DNA from: Piscicola geometra | Lineage: Eukaryota; Annelida; Clitellata; Hirudinida; Piscicolidae | Direction of reading: 5' to 3' | Length of the DNA stretch: 64,000 nt | NCBI GenBank assembly: GCA_943735955.1 | Contig: CALSEQ010000033.1 | Span: 1,209,001 to 1,273,000, forward strand | Part shown: in pieces, positions 48,701 through 59,179 of the stretch | How positions within the stretch are numbered: the stretch's first letter is position 1 | Layout: each line of letters starts with the position of its first letter | Program-made: the position numbers and the translations under genes | Notes under the pieces: model-generated | Told to the model about the DNA's origin: nothing | What the model saw: the letters and a program-made list of their open reading frames with translations, nothing else | The model's database searches: none

Positions 48701-50070
48701 TATATGCAAATAGGCAATATATGCAAATATGCAATATATGCAAATATGCAATATATGTAAATATGCAATATATGTAAATATGCAATATATGTAAATATGC
48801 AATATATGTAAATATGCAATATATGTAAATATGCAATATATGTAAATATGCAATATATGTAAATATGCAATATATGTAAATATGCAATATATGTAAATTT
48901 GCAATATAAGTAAATATGCAATATATGTAAATATGCAATATATGTAAATATGCAATATATGTAAATATGCAGTATATGTAAATATGCAATCTATGTAAAT
49001 ATGCAATATATGTAAATATGCATTATATGTAAATATGCAAATATGCAATATATGCAAATATGCAATATATGCAAATATGCAATATATGCAAATATGCAAT
49101 ATATGTAAATATGCAATATATGTAAATATGCAAATATGCAATATATGCAAATATGCAATATATGCAAATATGCAATATATGTAAATATGCAATTTATGTA
49201 AATATGCAATATATGTAAATATGCAATATATGTAAATATGCAATATATGCAAATATGCAATATATGTATATATGCAATATAAGTAAATATGCAATATATG
49301 TAAATATGCAATATATGTAAATATGCAATATATGTAAATATGCAATATATGTAAATATGCAATATATGTAAATATGCAGTATATGTAAATATGCAAATAT
49401 GCAATATATGCAAATATGCAATATATGCAAATATGCAATATATGTAAATATGCAATATATGTAAATATGCAAATATGCAATATATGCAAATATGCAATAT
49501 ATGCAAATATGCAATATATGTAAATATGCAATATATGTAAATATGCAATATATGTAAATATGCAATATATGTAAATATGCAATATATGTAAATATGCAAT
49601 ATATGCAAATATGCAATATATGTAAATATGCAATATATGTAAATATGCAATATATGTAAATATGCAATATATGTTAATATGCAATATATGTTAATATGCA
49701 ATATATGTAAATATGCAATATATGTTAATATGCAATATATGTAAATATGCAATATATGTAAATATGGAATATATGTTAATATGCAATATATGTAAATATG
49801 CAATATATGTAAATATGCAATATATGTTAATATGCAATATATGTAAATATGCAATATATGTAAATATGCAATATATGTTAATATGCAATTTATGTAAATA
49901 TGCAATATATGTAAAAATGGAATATATGTTAATATGCAATATATGTAAATATGCAATATATGTAAATATGCAATATATGTAAATATGCAATATATGTAAA
50001 TATGCAATATATGTAAATATGCAATATATGTAAATATGCAGTATATGTAAATATGCAATCTATGTAAATA
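40009..50070. repeat. GCAATCTATG variant ladder
   Basis: The rare GCAATCTATG variant has its CTA at 40009, 43318, 43683, 44565, 46040, 46939, 47736, 48991 and 50060, usually a few monomers after or before a GCAGTATATG unit. Intervals are 3309, 365, 882, 1475, 899, 797, 1255 and 1069 bp. The varied intervals, with shared neighbouring variants such as TAAATTTGCAATATAAG and TAGGCAATATATGC, indicate a family of related blocks reshuffled by unequal exchange. A single fixed-length HOR does not fit. Confidence 0.75.
49691..49932. repeat. 51-bp trimeric HOR marked by TTAA
   Basis: The TGTTAATATG variant occurs at 49691 and 49725, then at 49776, 49827, 49878 and 49929, the last four at exact 51-bp steps (three monomers). 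Substituting TTA for TAA in every third unit removes the in-phase + strand stop, which leaves 49713-49982 open. I regard that as a consequence of the trimer and not as a gene. Shorter 51-bp TTAA series occur at 16333/16384, 16554/16605/16656, 19049/19100 and 29743/29794/29845, with copies of the last in later HOR units. Confidence 0.88.
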
Positions 50071-50100
50071 TGCAATATATGTAAATATGCAATATATGTA

Positions 50101-51220
50101 AATATGCAATATATGTAAATAGGCAGTATATGTAAATATGCAAATATGCAATATATGCAAATATGCAATATATGCAAATATGCATAATATGCAAATATGC
50201 AATATATGTAAATATGCAATATATGTAAACATGCAATATATGTAAATATGCAATATATGTAAATATGCAATATATGTAAATATGCAATATATGTAAATAT
50301 GCAATTGATGTAAATATGCAAATATGCAATATATGCAAATAGGCAATATATGCAAATATGCAATATATGCAAATATGCAATATATGTAAATATGCAATAT
50401 ATGTAAATATGCAATATATGTAAATATGCAATATATGTAAATATGCAATATATGTAAATATGCAATATATGTAAATATGCAATATATGTAAATATGCAAT
50501 ATATGTAAATATGCAATATATGTAAATTTGCAATATAAGTAAATATGCAATATATGTAAATATGCAATATATGTAAATATGCAATATATGTAAATATGCA
50601 ATATATGTGAATATGCAATATATGTAAATATGCAATATATGTAAATATGCAATATATGTAAATATGCAATATATGTAAATAGGCAGTATATGTAAATATG
50701 CAAATATGCAATATATGCAAATATGCAATATATGCAAATATGCATAATATGCAAATATGCAATATATGTAAATATGCAATATATGTAAACATGCAATATA
50801 TGTAAATATGCAATATATGTAAATATGCAATATATGTAAATATGCAATATATGTAAATATGCAATTGATGTAAATATGCAAATATGCAATATATGCAAAT
50901 AGGCAATATATGCAAATATGCAATATATGCAAATATGCAATATATGTAAATATGCAATATATGTAAATATGCAATATATGTAAATATGCAATATATGTAA
51001 ATATGCAATATATGTAAATATGCAATATATGTAAATATGCAATATATGTAAATATGCAATATATGTAAATATGCAATATATGTAAATTTGCAATATAAGT
51101 AAATATGCAATATATGTAAATATGCAATATATGTAAATATGCAATATATGTAAATATGCAATATATGTGAATATGCAATATATGTAAATATGCAATATAT
51201 GTAAATATGCAATATATGTA
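50101..51220. repeat. 560-bp tandem duplication
   Basis: Two adjacent 560-bp blocks (about 50101-50660 and 50661-51220) match with constant offset. Shared markers are TAAATAGGCAGTATATG (50121/50681), GCATAATATGC, TGTAAACATG, CAATTGATG, TAGGCAATATATGC, TAAATTTGCAATATAAG and TGTGAATATG (50601/51161). By eye the two copies are nearly identical, which suggests this is one of the youngest duplications in the array. Confidence 0.88.
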
Positions 51221-51662
51221 AATATGCAATATATGTAAATATGCAGTATATGTAAATATGCAAATATGCAATATATGCAATTATGCAATATATGCAAATA
51301 TGCAATATATGTAAATATGCAATATATGTAAATATGCAATATATGTAAATATGCAATATATGTAAATATGCAATATATGTAAATATGCAATATATGCAAA
51401 TATGCAATATATGTAAATATGCAATATATGTAAATATGCAATATATGTAAATATGCAATATATGTAAATATGCAATATATGTAAATATGCAATATATGTA
51501 AATATGCAATATATGTAAATACGCAATATATGTAAATATGCAATATATGTAAATATGCAATATATGTAAATATGCAATATATGTAAATATGCAAATATGC
51601 AATATATGCAAATATGCAATATATGCAAATATGCAATATATGTAAATATGCAATATATGTAA

Positions 51663-51694
51663 ATATGCAATATCTGTAAATGAAATTTGTAAAA
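51663..51694. other. Junction between the two satellites
   Basis: The last 17-mer (51663-51679) carries a private T to C change (TATCTG in place of TATATG). It is followed by one A and then the first perfect 14-mer at 51681-51694. The string TGTAAA at the joint fits both monomers: the 17-mer continues TGTAAATATG and the 14-mer continues TGTAAAATG. The breakpoint therefore sits in about five to six bases of shared sequence. There is no transition zone, target-site duplication or unique filler, and monomers on both sides are full-length. This is what a microhomology-mediated or illegitimate recombination joint would look like. A chimeric assembly join would look the same. Confidence 0.9.
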
Positions 51695-52769
51695 TGAAAT
51701 TTGTAAAATGAAATTTGTAAAATGAAATTTGTAAAATGAAATTTGTAAAATGAAATTTGTAAAATGAAATTTGTAAAATGAAATTTGTAAAATAAAATTT
51801 GTAAAATGAAATTTGTAAAATGAAATTTGTAAAATGAAATTTGTAAAATGAAATTTGTAAAATGAAATTTGTAAAATGAAATTTGTAAAATGAAATTTGT
51901 AAAATGAAATTTGTAAAATGAAATTTGTAAAATGAAATTTGTAAAATAAAATTTGTAAAATGAAATTTGTAAAATGAAATTTGTAAAATGAAATTTGTAA
52001 AATGAAATTTGTAAAATGAAATTTGTAAAATGAAATTTGTAAAATAAAATTTGTAAAATGAAATTTGTAAAATGAAATTTGTAAAATGAAATTTGTAAAA
52101 TGAAATTTGTAAAATGAAATTTGTAAAATGAAATTTGTAAAATGAAATTTGTAAAATGAAATTTGTAAAATGAAATTTGTAAAATGAAATTTGTAAAATG
52201 AAATTTGTAAAATGAAATTTGTAAAATGAAATTTGTAAAATGAAATTTGTAAAATGAAATTTGTAAAATGAAATTTGTAAAATGAAATTTGTAAAATGAA
52301 ATTTGTAAAATGAAATTTGTAAAATGAAATTTGTAAAATGAAATTTGTAAAATGAAATTTGTAAAATGAAATTTGTAAAATGAAATTTGTAAAATGAAAT
52401 TTGTAAAATGAAATTTGTAAAATGAAATTTGTAAAATGAAATTTGTAAAATGAAATTTGTAAAATGAAATTTGTAAAATGAAATTTGTAAAATGAAATTT
52501 GTAAAATAAAATTTGTAAAATGAAATTTGTAAAATAAAATTTGTAAAATGAAATTTGTAAAATGAAATTTGTAAAATGAAATTTGTAAAATGAAATTTGT
52601 AAAATGAAATTTGTAAAATGAAATTTGTAAAATGAAATTTGTAAAATGAAATTTGTAAAATGAAATTTGTAAAATGAAATTTGTAAAATGAAATGTGTAA
52701 AATGAAATTTGTAAAATGAAATTTGTAAAATGAAATTTGTAAAATGAAATTTGTAAAATGAAATTTGTA

Positions 52770-53045
52770 AAATGAAATTTTTAAAATGAAATTTGTAAAA
52801 TGAAATTTTTAAAATGAAATTTGTAAAATGAAATTTTTAAAATGAAATTTGTAAAATGAAATTTTTAAAATGAAATTTGTAAAATGAAATTTGTAAAATG
52901 AAATTTGTAAAATGAAATTCGTAAAATGAAATTTGTGAAATGAAATTTGTGAAATGAAATTTGTAAAATGAAATTTGTAAAATGAAATTTGTAAAATGAA
53001 ATTTGTAAAAGGAAATTTGTAAAATGAAATTTGTAAAAGGAAATT
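52770..53045. repeat. 14-mer variant block A, copy 1
   Basis: An ordered set of variant units sits in the otherwise plain array. TTTTTAAAA units appear at every second monomer (variant base at 52781, 52809, 52837 and 52865, i.e. a 28-bp dimer). Then AAATTCGTAAAA (C at 52920), two adjacent TTTGTGAAA units, and two AAAAGGAAATTT units (GG at 53011 and 53039, again 28 bp apart). The same order with the same internal distances recurs downstream, so this is a HOR module. Confidence 0.85.
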
Positions 53046-53554
53046 TGTAAAATGAAATTTGTAAAATGAAATTTGTAAAATGAAATTTGTAAAATGAAAT
53101 TTGTAAAATGAAATTTGTAAAATGAAATTTGTAAAATGAAATTTGTAAAATGAAATTTGTAAAATGAAATTTGTAAAATGAAATTTGTAAAATGAAATTT
53201 GTAAAATGAAATTTGTAAAATGAAATTTGTAAAATGAAATTTGTAAAATGAAATTTGTAAAATGAAATTTGTAAAATGAAATTTGTAAAATGAAATTTGT
53301 AAAATGAAATTTGTAAAATGAAATTTGTAAAATGAAATTTGTAAAATGAAATTTGTAAAATGAAATTTGTAAAATGAAATTTGTAAAATGAAATTTGTAA
53401 AATGAAATTTGTAAAATGAAATTTGTAAAATGAAATTTGTAAAATGAAATTTGTAAAATGAAATTTGTAAAATGAAATTTGTTAAATGAAATTTGTAAAA
53501 TGAAATTTGTAAAATGAAATTTGTAAAATGAAATTTGTAAAATGAAATTTGTAA

Positions 53555-53875
53555 AATGAAATTTTTAAAATGAAATTTGTAAAATGAAATTTTTAAAATG
53601 AAATTTGTAAAATGAAATTTGTAAAATGAAATTTGTAAAATGAAATTCGTAAAATGAAATTTGTGAAATGAAATTTGTGAAATGAAATTTGTAAAATGAA
53701 ATTTGTAAAATGAAATTTGTAAAATGAAATTTGTAAAATGAAATTTGTAAAATGAAATTTGTGAAATGAAATTTGTGAAATGAAATTTGTAAAATGAAAT
53801 TTGTAAAATGAAATTTGTAAAATGAAATTTGTAAAAGGAAATTTCTAAAATGAAATTTGTAAAAGGAAATTTGTA
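53555..53875. repeat. 14-mer variant block A, copy 2
   Basis: This copy lies 728 bp (52 units) after copy 1, measured between the AAATTCG variants (52920 and 53648). TTTTTAAAA units are at 53565 and 53593 (28 bp apart), 55 bp before the TTCG unit as in copy 1. The TTTGTGAAA pair occurs twice, 98 bp (seven units) apart (53663/53677 and 53761/53775), which pushes the AAAAGG pair from +91 to +189. A TTTCTAAAA unit between the two AAAAGG units is private to this copy. Confidence 0.85.
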
Positions 53876-54959
53876 AAATGAAATTTGTAAAATGAAATTT
53901 GTAAAATGAAATTTGTAAAATGAAATTTGTAAAATGAAATTTGTAAAATGAAATTTGTAAAATGAAATTTGTAAAATGAAATTTGTAAAATGAAATTTGT
54001 AAAATGAAATTTGTAAAATGAAATTTGTAAAATGAAATTTGTAAAATGAAATTTGTAAAATGAAATTTGTAAAATGAAAATTGTAAAATGAAATTTGTAA
54101 AATGAAATTTGTAAAATAAAATTTGTAAAATGAAATTTGTAAAATGAAATTTGTAAAATGAAATTTGTAAAATGAAATTTGTAAAATAAAATTTGTAAAA
54201 TGAAATTTGTAAAATGAAATTTGTAAAATGAAATTTGTAAAATGAAATTTGTAAAATGAAATTTGTAAAATGAAATTTGTAAAATGAAATTTGTAAAATG
54301 AAATTTGTAAAATGAAATTTGTAAAATGAAATTTGTAAAATGAAATTTGTAAAATGAAATTTGTAAAATGAAATTTGTAAAATGAAATTTGTAAAATGAA
54401 ATTTGTAAAATGAAATTTGTAAAATGAAATTTGTAAAATGAAATTTGTAAAATGAAATTTGTAAAATGAAATTTGTAAAATGAAATTTGTAAAATGAAAT
54501 TTGTAAAATGAAATTTGTAAAATGAAATTTGTAAAATGAAATTTGTAAAATGAAATTTGTAAAATGAAATTTGTAAAATGAAATTTGTAAAATGAAATTT
54601 GTAAAATGAAATTTGTAAAATGAAATTTGTAAAATGAAATTTGTAAAATGAAATTTGTAAAATGAAATTTGTAAAATGAAATTTGTAAAATGAAATTTGT
54701 AAAATGAAATTTGTAAAATGAAATTTGTAAAATAAAATTTGTAAAATGAAATTTGTAAAATAAAATTTGTAAAATGAAATTTGTAAAATGAAATTTGTAA
54801 AATGAAATTTGTAAAATGAAATTTGTAAAATGAAATTTGTAAAATGAAATTTGTAAAATGAAATTTGTAAAATGAAATTTGTAAAATGAAATTTGTAAAA
54901 TGAAATTTGTAAAATGAAATTTGTAAAATGAAATTTGTAAAATGAAATTTGTAAAATGA

Positions 54960-55205
54960 AATTTTTAAAATGAAATTTGTAAAATGAAATTTGTAAAATG
55001 AAATTTGTAAAATGAAATTTGTAAAATGAAATTCGTAAAATGAAATTTGTGAAATGAAATTTGTGAAATGAAATTTGTAAAATGAAATTTGTAAAATGAA
55101 ATTTGTAAAATGAAATTTGTAAAATGAAATTTGTAAAATGAAATTTGTAAAAGGAAATTTGTAAAATGAAATTTGTAAAATGATATTTGTAAAATGATAT
55201 TTGTA
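54960..55205. repeat. 14-mer variant block A, partial copy 3
   Basis: A TTTTTAAAA unit (54965) is followed by AAATTCG (55034), two TTTGTGAAA units and one AAAAGG unit (55153). Two TGATATTTG units then follow that are not in the other copies. The TTCG variant is 1386 bp (99 units) after that of copy 2. Distances are stretched by one or two monomers relative to copy 1. Confidence 0.8.
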
Positions 55206-57239
55206 AAATGAAATTTGTAAAATGAAATTTGTAAAATGAAATTTGTAAAATGAAATTTGTAAAATGAAATTTGTAAAATGAAATTTGTAAAATGAAATTT
55301 GTAAAATGAAATTTGTAAAATGAAATTTGTAAAATGAAATTTGTAAAATGAAATTTGTAAAATGAAATTTGTAAAATGAAATTTGTAAAATGAAATTTGT
55401 AAAATGAAATTTGTAAAATGAAATTTGTAAAATGAAATTTGTAAAATGAAATTTGTAAAATGAAATTTGTAAAATAAAATTTGTAAAATGAAATTTGTAA
55501 AATGAAATTTGTAAAATGAAATTTGTAAAATGAAATTTGTAAAATGAAATTTGTAAAATGAAATTTGTAAAATGAAATTTGTAAAATGAAATTTGTAAAA
55601 TGAAATTTGTAAAATGAAATTTGTAAAATGAAATTTTTAAAATGAAATTTGTAAAATGAAATTTGTAAAATGAAATTTGTAAAATGAAATTTGTAAAATG
55701 AAATTTGTGAAATGAAATTTGTAAAATGAAATTTGTAAAATGAAATTTGTAAAATGAAATTTGTAAAATGAAATTTGTATAATGAAATTTGTAAAATGAA
55801 ATTTGTAAAATGAAATTTGTAAAATGAAATTTGTAAAATGAAATTTGTAAAATGAAATTTGTAAAATGAAATTTGTAAAATGAAATTTGTAAAATGAAAT
55901 TTGTAAAATGAAATTTGTAAAATGAAATTTGTAAAATGAAATTTGTAAAATGAAATTTGTAAAATGAAATTTGTAAAATGAAATTTGTAAAATGAAATTT
56001 GTAAAATGAAATTTGTAAAATGAAATTTGTAAAATGAAATTTGTAAAATGAAATTTGTAAAATGAAATTTGTAAAATGAAATTTGTAAAATGAAATTTGT
56101 AAAATGAAATTTGTAAAATGAAATTTGTAAAATGAAATTTGTAAAATGAAATTTGTAAAATGAAATTTGTAAAATGAAATTTGTAAAATGAAATTTGTAA
56201 AATGAAATTTGTAAAATGAAATTTGTAAAATGAAATTTGTAAAATGAAATTTGTAAAATGAAATTTGTAAAATGAAATTTGTAAAATGAAATTTGTAAAA
56301 TGAAATTTGTAAAATGAAATTTGTAAAATGAAATTTGTAAAATGAAATTTGTAAAATGAAATTTGTAAAATGAAATTTGTAAAATGAAATTTGTGAAATG
56401 AAATTTGTAAAATGAAATTTGTAAAATGAAATTTGTAAAATGAAATTTGTAAAATGAAATTTGTAAAATGAAATTTGTAAAATGAAATTTGTAAAATGAA
56501 ATTTGGAAAATGAAATTTGTAAAATGAAATTTGTAAAATGAAATTTGTAAAATGAAATTTGTAAAATGAAATTTGTAAAATGAAATTTGTAAAATGAAAT
56601 TTGTAAAATGAAATTTGTAAAATGAAATTTGTAAAATGAAATTTGTAAAATGAAATTTGTAAAATGAAATTTGTAAAATGAAATTTGTAAAATGAAATTT
56701 GTAAAATGAAATTTGTAAAATGAAATTTGTAAAATGAAATTTGTAAAATGAAGTTTGTAAAATGAAATTTGTAAAATGAAATTTGTAAAATGAAATTTGT
56801 AAAATGAAATTTGTAAAATGAAATTTGTAAAATGAAATTTGTAAAATGAAATTTGTAAAATGAAATTTGTAAAATAAAGTTTGTAAAATGAAATTTGTAA
56901 AATGAAATTTGTAAAATGAAATTTGTAAAATGAAATTTGTAAAATGAAATTTGTAAAATGAAATTTGTAAAATGAAATTTGTAAAATGAAATTTGTAAAA
57001 TGAAATTTGTAAAATGAAATTTGTAAAATGAAATTTGTAAAATGAAATTTGTAAAATGAAATTTGTAAAATGAAATTTGTAAAATGAAATTTGTAAAATG
57101 AAATTTGTAAAATGAAATTTGTAAAATGAAATTTGTAAAATGAAATTTGTAAAATGAAATTTGTAAAATGAAATTTGTAAAATGAAATTTGTAAAATGAA
57201 ATTTGTAAAATGAAATTTGTAAAATGAAATTTGTAAAAT

Positions 57240-57370
57240 GAAATTCGTAAAATGAAATTTGTGAAATGAAATTTGTGAAATGAAATTTGTAAAATGAAAT
57301 TTGTAAAATGAAATTTGTAAAATGAAATTTGTAAAAGGAAATTTGTAAAATGAAATTTGTAAAAGGAAAT
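57240..57370. repeat. 14-mer variant block A, partial copy 4
   Basis: AAATTCG (C at 57246), a TTTGTGAAA pair and two AAAAGG units (57337 and 57365) occur with the same +91 and +119 distances as copy 1. The preceding TTTTTAAAA dimer is absent. It is 2212 bp (158 units) after copy 3. Confidence 0.83.
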
Positions 57371-59179
57371 TTGTAAAATGAAATTTGTAAAATGAAATTT
57401 GTAAAATGAAATTTGTAAAATGAAATTTGTAAAATGAAATTTGTAAAATGAAATTTGTAAAATGAAATTTGTAAAATGAAATTTGTAAAATGAAATTTGT
57501 AAAATGAAATTTGTAAAATGAAATTTGTAAAATGAAATTTGTAAAATGAAATTTGTAAAATGAAATTTGTAAAATGAAATTTGTAAAATGAAATTTGTAA
57601 AATGAAATTTGTAAAATGAAATTTGTAAAATGAAATTTGTAAAATGAAATTTGTAAAATGAAATTTGTAAAATGAAATTTGTAAAATGAAATTTGTAAAA
57701 TGAAATTTGTAAAATAAAATTTGTAAAATGAAATTTGTAAAATGAAATTTGTAAAATGAAATTTGTAAAATGAAATTTGTAAAATGAAATTTGTAAAAAG
57801 AAATTTGTAAAATGAAATTTGTAAAATGAAATTTGTAAAATAAAATTTGTAAAATGAAATTTGTAAAATGAAATTTGTAAAATGAAATTTGTAAAATGAA
57901 ATTTGTAAAATGAAATTTGTAAAATGAAATTTGTAAAATGAAATTTGTAAAATGAAATTTGTAAAATGAAATTTGTAAAATGAAATTTGTAAAATGAAAT
58001 TTGTAAAATGAAATTTGTAAAATGAAATTTGTAAAATGAAATTTGTAAAATGAAATTTGTAAAATGAAATTTGTAAAATGAAATTTGTAAAATGAAATTT
58101 GTAAAATGAAATTTGTAAAATGAAATTTGTAAAATGAAATTTGTAAAATGAAATTTGTAAAATGAAATTTGTAAAATGAAATTTGTAAAATGAAATTTGT
58201 AAAATGAAATTTGTAAAATGAAATTTGTAAAATGAAATTTGTAAAATGAAATTTGTAAAATGAAATTTGTAAAATGAAATTTGTAAAATGAAATTTGTAA
58301 AATGAAATTTGTAAAATGAAATTTGTAAAATGAAATTTGTAAAATGAAATTTGTAAAATGAAATTTGTAAAATGAAATTTGTAAAATGAAATTTGTAAAA
58401 TGAAATTTGTAAAATGAAACTTGTAAAATGAAATTTGTAAAATGAAATTTGTAAAATGAAATTTGTAAAATGAAATTTGTAAAATGAAATTTGTAAAATG
58501 AAATTTGTAAAATGAAATTTGTAAAATGAAATTTGTAAAATGAAATTTGTAAAATGAAATTTGTAAAATGAAATTTGTAAAATGAAATTTGTAAAATGAA
58601 ATTTGTAAAATGAAATTTGTAAAATGAAATTTGTAAAATGAAATTTGTAAAATGAAATTTGTAAAATGAAATTTGTAAAATGAAATTTGTAAAATGAAAT
58701 TTGTAAAATGAAATTCGTAAAATGAAATTTGTAAAATGAAATTTGTAAAATGAAATTTGTAAAATGAAATTTGTAAAATGAAATTTGTAAAATGAAATTT
58801 GTAAAATGAAATTTGTAAAATGAAATTTGTAAAATGAAATTTGTAAAATGAAATTTGTAAAATGAAATTTGTAAAATGAAATTTGTAAAATGAAATTTGT
58901 AAAATGAAATTTGTAAAATGAAATTTGTAAAATGAAATTTGTAAAATGAAATTTGTAAAATGAAATTTGTAAAATGAAATTTGTAAAATGAAATTTGTAA
59001 AATGAAATTTGTGAAATGAAATTTGTAAAATGAAATTTGTAAAATGAAATTTGTAAAATGAAATTTGTAAAATGAAATTTGTAAAATGAAATTTGTAAAA
59101 TGAAATTTGTAAAATGAAATTTGTAAAATGAAATTTGTAAAATGAAATTTGTAAAATGAAATTTGTAAAATGAAATTTG

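Larger units (their letters stand above)
1..51679. repeat. 17-bp satellite array
   Basis: About three thousand head-to-tail copies of a 17-bp monomer, ATATGCAATATATGTAA, fill this stretch without any unique insertion. The unit splits into an 8-mer (ATATGCAA) and a 9-mer (TATATGTAA or TATATGCAA), so it looks like an old dimer of a roughly 8-bp ancestor. Isolated 8-bp half-units recur and shift the register. Frequent single-base variants are TGTAAAGATG, TGTAAGTATG, CAATTGATG, TGTTAATATG and AATAAATG; most occur many times at fixed spacings, so whole blocks have been copied. GC is about 18 % for T-type and 24 % for C-type units. The left edge is inside the array. I see no promoter, RNA gene or mobile element. 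The role is unknown; a structural heterochromatic satellite is the natural reading. I do not recognise the monomer from any named satellite. Confidence 0.97.

Noticed and set aside
49713..49982. 89-codon plus-strand open frame
   Set aside because: It is open because of TTA substitutions in a 51-bp trimeric repeat; no independent sign of coding.
1..51679. CENP-B box, suggested by the 17-bp length
   Set aside because: The CENP-B box is GC-containing with essential CG cores; this monomer has no CpG and no similarity. The equal length is coincidence.
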